The translations under genes were made by a program, and so were the position numbers. From CAYVDH01 sp964450355 (GTDB taxonomy: Bacteria > Bacteroidota > Bacteroidia > NS11-12g > UBA955): DNA of 13,557 nt. Each line of letters opens with the position of its first letter. The stretch's first letter is position 1. The stretch spans positions 1 to 13,557 of the forward strand of contig CAYVDH010000091.1 in NCBI GenBank assembly GCA_964450355.1, read 5' to 3'. The notes below the pieces were generated by a model. The model was not told where the DNA came from. It searched no databases and saw nothing but the letters and a program-made list of their open reading frames with translations. Shown here piece by piece: positions 5,831 to 12,514 of the stretch.

Positions 5831-6514
5831 ATGAAAAAATACTATCTTTTAATCTGGCTCACCTTTATTGGTTATTATTTAAAGGCCCAAACAGTCAGCG
5901 TAGGAAGTGGACTGTTTAATACAAATCAAGATGTTTTTAAAAAAGGTAAACAATTTCAGATTGATGCTGGAGTTAGATTATCGAAAAAATTGTTATGCAA
6001 TATTCATTATTCAAAAGGCTTTACTGCGAATATTATAAATTATTATCCATTACTGCAAATTTACTCATTTAACAGACCAAATATTGACACATTTTATAAT
6101 GTTACAGAAACGAATAAATTTTCCTTTAAAACATATTTGTTCAAAGCTAGATTCTTTTGTAATCCAAAGAATAAATTAAATTTTTTTATTACACCTATTG
6201 TAGGATTTTCAAAATTAACAGAAACTAAAATATATGAGAGCCAACACTATAATACAACTGAAAGGTATCCTGTGGATGACTTTCCATATATTTCAACAGG
6301 CATAGAAATTGGCCTAGAATTTCCACTCACTAAGAGAAAAAATATTCTTTTAAATGTATCGAATAGTTTGTTGTATATTTTTTCTAAAAATTTGATAACA
6401 GATGTATATAACCCATCATTCAATAGGCAAAACACTCGATACAATTCATTACAAATAAATCTTCGATATGAGTTTTCTAGAAAATTCACAACTCCTAACG
6501 CTAACAAAAACTAG
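5831..6514 (+). CDS. outer-membrane beta-barrel protein, unknown
   Basis: 227 residues. The signal peptide (about 1-20) ends YYLKAQ, as usual in this phylum. The rest consists of alternating amphipathic strands with turns: FQIDAGVRLSKKLLCNIHYSKGF, FKTYLFKARFFCNPKNKLNFFITPIVGFSKL, YISTGIEIGLEFPL, LLNVSNSLLYIF, and the near-terminal LQINLRYEFSRKF. That pattern fits an 8- to 10-strand barrel of the PorT/OmpA-like type. I cannot name a ligand or function. It is the only gene in its unit and may use the -7 element at 5784. Unlike most genes here, the nearest cassette-end motif is over 130 bases after its stop. Confidence 0.75.
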   Translation: MKKYYLLIWLTFIGYYLKAQTVSVGSGLFNTNQDVFKKGKQFQIDAGVRLSKKLLCNIHYSKGFTANIINYYPLLQIYSFNRPNIDTFYNVTETNKFSFKTYLFKARFFCNPKNKLNFFITPIVGFSKLTETKIYESQHYNTTERYPVDDFPYISTGIEIGLEFPLTKRKNILLNVSNSLLYIFSKNLITDVYNPSFNRQNTRYNSLQINLRYEFSRKFTTPNANKN

Positions 6515-6647
6515 TTGTAAATGATTGGTTAAAATTAATCAAAACGTAAAAGATAGTAAACTGAAATTCAATAAAATTTAAAATGGATAACAATAGGCGA
6601 ATTTTAAAAATGAAAAATAGCCGAAATTCCTTTAAATCGAACAGAGT

Positions 6648-6778
6648 GCCAGCAGGTTATTTCACTTACAAGCAAGCCTCTGTTTGTATATCGCTGGAAA
6701 CATATTGGCAAGGGACAAATTGTTTTCCCTACTGAATTTTATCTTTGAAATCGCCCTGCTTGTAGATGAAAAACGTCA
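6648..6778 (+). repeat. attC-like palindromic site D
   Basis: The left motif is GCCAGCAGGTTAT (6648-6660). The stem is TTCA-ct-TACAAGCA (6661-6674) with TGCTTGTA-ga-TGAA (6757-6769 region), 12 pairs around one internal loop, and an inner hairpin AGGGA/TCCCT follows. It closes with AAAACGTCA. The outer boxes pair poorly, so it is a weaker member. About 130 AT-rich bases (6515-6647) with no gene separate it from the barrel gene. Confidence 0.45.
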
Positions 6779-6805
6779 AACTGTCTAAAAACTAATTAAA
6801 AAAGT

Positions 6806-6878
6806 TATATTTGCATAAAACAAATGGTCTTAACAGCTTTTTAATTTTTCCATTCTCTCTGAATGGAAATGATTTTTT
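6806..6878 (+). promoter_or_regulatory. -7 element and leader hairpin with T-run upstream of the SOD gene
   Basis: TATATTTG (6806-6813) fits the -7 consensus; no good -33 element is seen. About 35 bases on, TTTCCATTC (6847-6855) and GAATGGAAA (6861-6869) form a 9-bp stem with a TCTCT loop, followed by six T (6873-6878). This looks like an intrinsic terminator between the promoter and the SOD start at 6946: either attenuation or the end of a short transcript. Confidence 0.4.
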
Positions 6879-6945
6879 AGACAAACCGCCTATAGCTGCA
6901 AGCAAATAGAACGTAAATTAATACATAAAACTAAATTCAAATATC

Positions 6946-7632
6946 ATGACAAAATTCAAATTTTTAATCGGATACATTATCGCTACGATGACTAGTGCAC
7001 TTACAATTAACGCACAATCAAAGTTTCAACTACCTCAATTGGAATATGCATATAATGCACTAGAACCATTTATTGATTCACAAACCATGAAAATTCATCA
7101 TTTAAAACATCATCAGGGTTATGTTAACAATCTAAACAAAGCTCTTGAAGGTAAGTCATTAAACAATTTATCATTAGAAGACATACTGAAAAATATTTCA
7201 AATTATTCGGTTGCAGTAAGAAATAACGCTGGAGGTCATTATAATCATTCGTTGTTTTGGACTATTCTCACCCCAAATACAAATACTCAGCCCTCTAAAA
7301 AGTTACTTGAAGCAATTAATCAGCAATATGGCTCATTAGATAGTTTGAAAAACTTGATTAATGAAGCTGCGGCTACCCGATTTGGCTCAGGTTGGGCTTG
7401 GCTGTCGATAGATAAAGACAATAAACTTTTTATTTCCACAACAGCAAACCAAGATAATCCTTTAATGAATATTAGCGAACAACAAGGAACGCCTATTTTA
7501 GGAATAGATGTTTGGGAGCACGCTTATTATCTTAAATACCAAAATAAAAGAGGTGACTACCTGTCAGCTATTTGGAGTATAATTAATTGGGAGGAAGTTA
7601 GTAAACTATACGAAACAAATTGTAAAAAATAA
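6946..7632 (+). CDS. exported Mn/Fe-type superoxide dismutase
   Basis: 228 residues. It converts superoxide to hydrogen peroxide and oxygen. Residues 1-24 (ending TINAQS) form a signal peptide, so it acts in the periplasm or outside, unlike the usual cytoplasmic enzyme. Metal ligands are present: H51 (KIHHLKHHQGYV), H101 (GGHYNHSLFW), D188 and H192 (DVWEHAYYLKYQN). GGHYNH and Q169 in TANQDNPLM favour a Mn or cambialistic enzyme over a strict Fe one. The mature length of about 204 residues is normal, so it should be active. The leader is long and carries a terminator-like hairpin. Cassette-end motif E starts 9 bases after the stop. The symbol sodA would suit the Mn type but is not certain. Confidence 0.93.
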   Translation: MTKFKFLIGYIIATMTSALTINAQSKFQLPQLEYAYNALEPFIDSQTMKIHHLKHHQGYVNNLNKALEGKSLNNLSLEDILKNISNYSVAVRNNAGGHYNHSLFWTILTPNTNTQPSKKLLEAINQQYGSLDSLKNLINEAAATRFGSGWAWLSIDKDNKLFISTTANQDNPLMNISEQQGTPILGIDVWEHAYYLKYQNKRGDYLSAIWSIINWEEVSKLYETNCKK

Positions 7633-7640
7633 AAAAGAAA

Positions 7641-7882
7641 GCCAGCAGGTAAAATGGGTAACTGTTGCACAACTCTATTAAATTTCAATGAAATAAATAC
7701 TTAACTAAAAAGCTAATAGAGTTGATTTTAACTTTATGAAATCTCATTTTAATGTTTTAAGTTTGTAGAAATAAAAACACTAACATTAAAAACAAAAGAA
7801 TACAAATTGAAAAGATAAACTTCGGTTATACACATAAAATATGAGAGATAAGCTGTGTTTTATTTTGTATTTAAATAAGTTA
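7641..7882 (+). repeat. attC-like repeat, family G copy 2 (site E)
   Basis: It begins with GCCAGCAGGTAAA (7641-7653), 9 bases after the SOD stop. A perfect 11-bp inverted repeat, CAACTCTATTA (7670-7680) and TAATAGAGTTG (7714-7724), follows and could also terminate SOD transcription. Bases 7732-7882 match 473-623 at about 90 percent and end at GTTA (7879-7882), after which the copies differ. The short frame present in copy 1 is broken here. Confidence 0.6.
7735..7765 (+). promoter_or_regulatory. promoter inside repeat G2
   Basis: TATG (7735-7738), 19 bases, TAAGTTTG (7758-7765), identical in elements and spacing to the G1 copy at 476-506. It points toward the toxin-antitoxin pair, which also has its own promoter at 7933-7964. 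Confidence 0.45.
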
Positions 7883-7932
7883 TATCCAATCCTAGCTGAC
7901 CGAAAACACAGTAACAATCTGACAAAAATAAA

Positions 7933-7964
7933 TTTGGAAATAGTTGTCTAAATAGTTAACTTTG
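7933..7964 (+). promoter_or_regulatory. promoter of the toxin-antitoxin pair
   Basis: TTTG (7933-7936), a 20-base spacer and TAACTTTG (7957-7964) are a full consensus match. The predicted start (about 7968-7971) coincides with the GTG start codon of the toxin, so the message would be leaderless or nearly so. Confidence 0.6.
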
Positions 7965-7968
7965 CATA

Positions 7969-8313
7969 GTGGCTTACGACAGACAAGTAATTGCTTATAA
8001 AAATTATTTTCTTGACTTTTACGAGGAGCAACCTGACAACGTTCAAGCAAAAATTGAGTGGACATTAAATCTAATTCGGGTAACTCGACAAGTTCCAAAA
8101 AAGTATTTTAAGCATTTAGAAGACACGAAAGGGTTATATGAAATTCGAGTAGAAGTTGGGAGTAATATTTATCGCATTTTCTCATTCTTCGACAAAGGAA
8201 ATTTAGTTGTTCTTGGTAATGCTTTTCAAAAGAAAACTGAAAAGACACCAAAACAAGAATTAGAAAAAGCACTTAAAATAATGGAGGAATATCAAAATGA
8301 AAACAAAAAGTAA
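7969..8313 (+). CDS. RelE/HigB-type toxin (Gp49-like family)
   Basis: 114 residues from a GTG start; no in-frame ATG lies before the conserved region. The core GLYEIRVEVGSNIYRIFSFFDKGNLVVLGNAFQKKTEKTPKQELEKA (about 48-95) is the family signature: an Arg in the YRIF strand and the F.KK..KTP segment typical of Gp49/HigB mRNA-cleaving toxins, which act with the ribosome. The toxin precedes its antitoxin and overlaps it by 17 bases, the usual higBA order. Both lie between repeats G2 and B2 as one unit. Such pairs are frequent in integron arrays, where they are thought to stabilise them. The symbol higB is probable but not certain. Confidence 0.85.
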   Translation: MAYDRQVIAYKNYFLDFYEEQPDNVQAKIEWTLNLIRVTRQVPKKYFKHLEDTKGLYEIRVEVGSNIYRIFSFFDKGNLVVLGNAFQKKTEKTPKQELEKALKIMEEYQNENKK

Positions 8314-8599
8314 TATCACGACATTAGACCAAATACTTGACAAAAAGTATGGTAAAAAAGGACAACCTAAACGCGAACAATGGGAGCAACAATTTGAAGC
8401 GTTTAGACTTGGTGTTTTGCTTGAAGAGGCACGAACAAAACTCGGCATGACCCAAGAAGAACTTGCAGAAAAATGTGGAACAAACAAATCTTACATTTCT
8501 CGTATTGAAAACAACTCTTCTGATATACGACTTTCGACACTTATGAAAATAATTCAGCAAGGACTTGGCGGACACTTAAAATTGACACTTCAACTATAA
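8297..8599 (+). CDS. XRE/HigA-type antitoxin with helix-turn-helix
   Basis: 100 residues. An N-terminal arm (about 1-38) precedes an HTH_3 domain at about 38-90: LLEEARTKLGMTQEELAEKCGTNKSYISRIENNSSDIRLSTLMKII, with the classic turn around TQEELAEKCGTNKSYISRIE. It should bind and neutralise the toxin encoded just upstream and, in this family, commonly represses the shared promoter. The start ATG at 8297 lies within the toxin gene, so translation is probably coupled. Repeat B2 begins 12 bases after the stop. Confidence 0.88.
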   Translation: MKTKSNITTLDQILDKKYGKKGQPKREQWEQQFEAFRLGVLLEEARTKLGMTQEELAEKCGTNKSYISRIENNSSDIRLSTLMKIIQQGLGGHLKLTLQL

Positions 8600-8610
8600 T
8601 AACTGTGGAA

Positions 8611-8748
8611 AGCATTGGCTATCACAGAGCATTTGCAATAGGCGTAGGTTCTGTTCTCCGCAGACAGTTTTGTGGTATCCGAAAGTTTAGTAATTCAAAT
8701 AGTCATTTGTGCTATAAAGTACGCCCGTAGCAAATCTTCGACTAGTTA
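8611..8748 (+). repeat. attC-like palindromic repeat, family B copy 2; right end of array
   Basis: The left motif is AGCATTGGCTATC (8611-8623). The arm from 8631 (ATTTGCAATAGGCGTAGGTT) pairs with 8716-8735 (AAAGTACGCCCGTAGCAAAT), and the repeat closes at AGTTA (8744-8748). It aligns with repeat B1 across the centre (GACAGTTTTGTG, then ATCCGAAA here versus TAGCCGAAA). No such motif follows the genes further right, so I take this as the array boundary. Confidence 0.55.
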
Positions 8749-9239
8749 ATATATTGTTTAAAAAAAGCAAAAGTTCTCCTACTTTTAACGTTTCATTTTG
8801 AAGGGCTTTTGCAATGATTTTCACTTTTGGACAACTTTATTTTATGATTTTTTTATGTTATAACACAAGGCATTCGATAATACATGTTTGTTAGTACTTG
8901 ACATTGTTTAGCTATTAAACATAATAAAAATAATAAAGACTAAAAGCATTTCCATAGCAGTATGATTAGTATATTAGGTCATATCTTTTGTAATTATTTA
9001 AACCAACAACCCCAATAAAAAAATAATACATTTAAAATACACAAAAAAAACCGTAAAATCATGGCTTATACTCAGGCGCAAGCGCAGCCCGAGAGTGCGT
9101 AACGCTAGTGAAGCACGGAACCCAAAAGGGCGAGGAGATGCTGCCCTATATGTCCTATTTTAATCATTGAATTTGTTATTGTTATTTTACCTTTACATCG
9201 CTTTTAGCTTTGGTTGTATCCTTATTTGATATAGTTATG
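8749..9239. other. gene-free stretch between array and core genes
   Basis: I see no coding sequence in these 490 bases. GCAAAAG (8767-8773) and CTTTTGC (8806-8812) could form a weak stem after the toxin-antitoxin unit. The middle is very AT-rich. The GC-rich island at 9072-9146 is listed separately. The last part is the 3' flank of the Lrp gene. Confidence 0.5.
9072..9146. other. GC-rich, self-complementary island; possible structured RNA or repeat
   Basis: This segment stands out from the AT-rich surroundings. It holds several short stems: GCGC-AA-GCGC (9076-9085), GCAGC (9084-9088) with GCTGC (9140-9144) as a closing stem, GTGC (9095-9098) with GCAC (9113-9116), GCG-TAA-CGC (9097-9105), and CCC-AAAA-GGG (9121-9130). 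Some are mutually exclusive. A 12-codon frame from 9061 is probably chance. It could be a dispersed repeat, a small RNA on either strand, or a 3' end for the Lrp transcript. Confidence 0.35.
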
Positions 9240-9704
9240 TCAGTCAACTTTAATGTTTAAAATTGTGGTGTTTTTTATATTGTCCAATGCCACCATGCTT
9301 TCATATTTGCTAATTTGTTTGATATTAGCTAATTCATCCACTACAAATTGATTAAAAGCTTTGATGTCTTTTACAACTATCTTTAAAAGGTAGCCATAGG
9401 CTCCAGTGATTGAATAGATAGAAGTGATTTGAGGTTTTTTCTTTAATATTTTCTCTACAGCATTGAAGGTGCTTCTGGATTGGTCAATTAAATTGATCAT
9501 GCAAAACACGGTCAATTCGTTTCCAGTTTTTTCTTCGTTCAGTATAGCAACATATTTTTCTATGACACCTTCGTTTTCTAGTTTTTTTATCCTTTCATAG
9601 GTAGGTGTAACAGATAATCCTATTTGTTCTGCAATTTCTTTATTTGAGAGCCTTGCGTTCTCTTGCAACAGTTCCAGTATTTTTTTGTCGATGTGGTCTA
9701 ACAT
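9240..9704 (-). CDS. Lrp/AsnC family transcriptional regulator
   Basis: 154 residues starting MLDHIDKKILELLQENARLS. An N-terminal winged HTH (about 3-50: NKEIAEQIGLSVTPTYERIKKLENEGVI) is followed by a RAM domain (about 60-150) with the effector-binding turn TGAYGYLLKIVVKD (about 100-113). Such proteins form octamers and respond to amino acids. An upstream in-frame start at 9731 overlaps the -7 box (9729-9736), so I use the ATG at 9704, about 19 bases below the predicted transcription start. It is divergent from sucA, so it may affect itself and sucA; this is inferred from position. Confidence 0.92.
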   Translation of the reverse strand: MLDHIDKKILELLQENARLSNKEIAEQIGLSVTPTYERIKKLENEGVIEKYVAILNEEKTGNELTVFCMINLIDQSRSTFNAVEKILKKKPQITSIYSITGAYGYLLKIVVKDIKAFNQFVVDELANIKQISKYESMVALDNIKNTTILNIKVD

Positions 9705-9728
9705 GGTATTTATCTGTACAATTATAAT

Positions 9729-9786
9729 CAAATTTAATAACTTCTATCCACGTTAACATTACTTTGAAAAAATTAGATTAAATTTG
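9729..9786. promoter_or_regulatory. divergent promoters with a 10-bp inverted repeat
   Basis: CAAATTTAAT (9729-9738) and ATTAAATTTG (9777-9786) are perfect reverse complements. Each contains a -7 box: TAAATTTG on the - strand for lrp, and TAAATTTG on the + strand (9779-9786) for sucA. GTTAAC (9752-9757) lies near the middle. No perfect TTTG is found at the -33 spacing for either. The sucA transcript would start about 10 bases before its ATG. Confidence 0.55.
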
Positions 9787-9802
9787 CAACTCCATTAAAT
9801 TT

Positions 9803-12508
9803 ATGTTACAAAATTCATATTTAAGTAATGCCGATGTTAACTACATTGACGATTTGTATAAACAATATCAAAGCAATAAAGAATCAGTAGATTTTGGATG
9901 GCAAAAGTTCTTTGAAGGTTTTGACTTAGGTTCAGGAAAATCCATTGCTAATACAGCCATAAGCGAAGATGCCATCAAAGAAATCAATGTATTGAACTTA
10001 ATCAATGCCTACAGAACTAGAGGTCACTTGTTTACCAAAACTAATCCTGTAAGAGAAAGAAGGCATTATACACCCTCACTCGATGTAGCTAATTTTGGAC
10101 TTTCAGATTCTGACATGGAAACTACCTTCAATGCTGGTCATGAAATAGGATTGGGTTCTGCCAAATTGAAAGACATCATCAATCATCTAAAAGCTACTTA
10201 TTGTGAAAGCATAGGAGCTGAATACATGCATATAGGTGACCCAATTAAAATTGAATGGTTGAGAAATTTAATGGAGACTACTAAAAATCAACCCAATTTA
10301 AGCATCGAAGAAAAAAAACAATGTTTAAATAAATTGAATCAAGCCACTGCTTTTGAAAATTTTCTTCATACCAAATTCATTGGACAAAAACGATTTTCTT
10401 TAGAAGGTCTTGAGTGTTTGATTCCTGCTTTAGACAGCGTAGTGCATTATGGTGCGGAATTGGGAGTTCAAGAATTTGTGATGGGAATGGCTCACAGGGG
10501 TAGGTTAAATGTATTGGCTAATATTTTCAATAAAACCTATTCAGATATATTTAGTGAATTCGAAGGCAAAGTATTCCAAGATGAACAATTTGAAGGGGAT
10601 GTAAAATACCATTTAGGTTTTACTTCTGTTGTCCCAACAACTGCAGGTAAAGAGGTTAAAATTAAATTAGCTCCTAACCCATCTCACCTCGAAGCTGTAA
10701 ACCCTGTAGTGAAAGGCATAGTAAGAGCAAAATTAGATAATCAATACAATGGAGACATCAATAAAGTATGTGCTATTTTGATTCATGGTGATGCCGCCAT
10801 TGCAGGTCAGGGAATAGTGTACGAAGTAGTTCAAATGAGCGGCTTAGAAGCCAATAGGATAGGAGGTACTATGCACATTGTTACAAACAATCAAATAGGT
10901 TTCACAACCAATTATACTGATTCAAGAACCAGTATTTACTGTACAGATGTGGCTAAAACTACCAATTGCCCTGTGTTTCATGTGAATGGAGACGATGTAG
11001 AAGCTGTAGTGCATACCATTAAAATGGCCATGGCCTACCGCAATAAATTCAACAGCGATATTTTCATTGACTTGTTAGGTTACAGAAAATACGGTCATAA
11101 CGAAGGTGATGAGCCAAGATTCACTCAGCCTTTGTTGTACAAAATCATATCAAGTCATCCTAATCCTCGCGAAATTTATAAAGAAAAATTAATTGCTAGA
11201 GGTGATATTGATGCAGCAATTGCTAATGAAATGGAAGAGAAGTTTAAACAATTGTTGCAATCGACTTTAGATGAGGTTAAGCAAGAAAAAGCGCCATTGT
11301 CAAAACTTAAAATTGATGATCAATGGAAAAATTTTCATTATCCAACAAGCAAAGATTTTGAATCAAATCCTAAAACTGGGGTAGATAAAAAAACGTTTAC
11401 TGATTTAGCTAAAAAAATCAATGAAATACCTTCTGATAATTTGCCTATTAAAAAAGTACAACAGATATACGAAGGCAGATTGAAGATGATAAAAGACAAC
11501 AGTTATGATTGGGCAATGGGTGAGTTAATGGCTTATGCAACATTGCTAAACGAAGGTCATACAGTGAGATTAGCAGGTCAAGATTGCGAGAGAGGCACGT
11601 TTTCTCACAGACATGCTTTAGTGAAAAAAGAAGATTCTGAAGCTGAATACATTCCATTGAATCATTTGAGTGATAAACAAGCTCCTTTCTTTGTGTATAA
11701 TTCTTTGTTAAGCGAATATGCTGAGTTAGGATTTGAGTATGGATATAGCACCTGCAATCCTAATGCTTTGACCTTGTGGGAAGCTCAATTCGGTGATTTC
11801 GGCAATGGAGCACAAATCATGATAGATCAGTTTGTAGCCAGTGCAGGAACTAAATGGGCTCAATACAGTGGCTTGGTGATGCTGATGCCACATGGATACG
11901 AAGGGCAAGGTCCAGAACATTCTTCGGCAAGGTTAGAGCGTTTTTTACAGCTTGCTAGCAGTTATAACATGCAAGTGGTGAATTGCACTACACCTGCTAA
12001 TTACTTTCATGCCTTAAGAAGGCAATTAAAACGCGATTTTAGAATACCGCTTGTAGTGATGACTCCTAAAAGTTTGTTGCGCCACCCACAATGTGTTAGC
12101 ACTATTGAAGACTTTACAAGTGGAACTTTTCAAGAATTGATTGGCGATAATTATGCAGAGGCTAAAAAAGTGAAAAAAGTACTGTTGTGCAGTGGTAAAC
12201 TGTATTACGAATTGCTTGCTAAACAACATGAAGATAAAAGAAATGATGTTGCCATCATCAGACTAGAGCAACTTTATCCTTTGCCAGAAAAACAACTATC
12301 AGAGGTGTTTGCTCAATACCCTAAAGCAACCTATCATTGGGTACAAGAAGAACCAAGAAACATGGGTTCATGGATGCATTTAAGCAGGTACGATTTACCT
12401 TTTGCTATCAGTTATATCGGTAGAAAAAGCAGTGCAAGTCCAGCTACTGGGTTTAAGAAAGTACACGACAAAGAACAAGCGGCAATCATTCAATCTGCAT
12501 TTGAATAA
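9803..12508 (+). CDS. sucA: 2-oxoglutarate dehydrogenase E1 component
   Basis: 901 residues, full length. This thiamine-diphosphate enzyme decarboxylates 2-oxoglutarate in the citric acid cycle and passes the succinyl group to the E2 lipoyl domain. The N-terminal segment (5-41, YLSNADVNYIDDLYKQYQSN...FFEGFD) is the E1/E2 contact region. Active-site blocks are present: MAHRGRLNVLAN (229-240), NPSHLEAVNP (292-301), HGDAAIAGQG (328-337), VNGDDVEAV (394-402, diphosphate and metal binding) and GYRKYGHNEGDEP (426-438). The C-terminal transketolase-like half includes EAQFGDFGNGAQ and ends GRKSSASPATGFKKVHDKEQ. The E2 gene (sucB/odhB) often follows in other bacteria but does not here; a hydrolase does. 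The leader is very short. Confidence 0.98.
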   Translation: MLQNSYLSNADVNYIDDLYKQYQSNKESVDFGWQKFFEGFDLGSGKSIANTAISEDAIKEINVLNLINAYRTRGHLFTKTNPVRERRHYTPSLDVANFGLSDSDMETTFNAGHEIGLGSAKLKDIINHLKATYCESIGAEYMHIGDPIKIEWLRNLMETTKNQPNLSIEEKKQCLNKLNQATAFENFLHTKFIGQKRFSLEGLECLIPALDSVVHYGAELGVQEFVMGMAHRGRLNVLANIFNKTYSDIFSEFEGKVFQDEQFEGDVKYHLGFTSVVPTTAGKEVKIKLAPNPSHLEAVNPVVKGIVRAKLDNQYNGDINKVCAILIHGDAAIAGQGIVYEVVQMSGLEANRIGGTMHIVTNNQIGFTTNYTDSRTSIYCTDVAKTTNCPVFHVNGDDVEAVVHTIKMAMAYRNKFNSDIFIDLLGYRKYGHNEGDEPRFTQPLLYKIISSHPNPREIYKEKLIARGDIDAAIANEMEEKFKQLLQSTLDEVKQEKAPLSKLKIDDQWKNFHYPTSKDFESNPKTGVDKKTFTDLAKKINEIPSDNLPIKKVQQIYEGRLKMIKDNSYDWAMGELMAYATLLNEGHTVRLAGQDCERGTFSHRHALVKKEDSEAEYIPLNHLSDKQAPFFVYNSLLSEYAELGFEYGYSTCNPNALTLWEAQFGDFGNGAQIMIDQFVASAGTKWAQYSGLVMLMPHGYEGQGPEHSSARLERFLQLASSYNMQVVNCTTPANYFHALRRQLKRDFRIPLVVMTPKSLLRHPQCVSTIEDFTSGTFQELIGDNYAEAKKVKKVLLCSGKLYYELLAKQHEDKRNDVAIIRLEQLYPLPEKQLSEVFAQYPKATYHWVQEEPRNMGSWMHLSRYDLPFAISYIGRKSSASPATGFKKVHDKEQAAIIQSAFE

Positions 12509-12514
12509 GTCCTT

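Noticed and set aside
428..8748. CRISPR array or an insertion-sequence cluster as the cause of the repeats
   Set aside because: The repeats are long, few, irregularly spaced and separated by genes; there are no cas genes, no transposase and no target-site duplications that I can see.
9705..9731. Longer N-terminus for the Lrp regulator
   Set aside because: That start overlaps the predicted -7 box, and family members begin at the MLDxIDxxIL segment.
11448..12229. Three short minus-strand frames within sucA
   Set aside because: They are antisense shadows of a firmly identified gene and show no family features.
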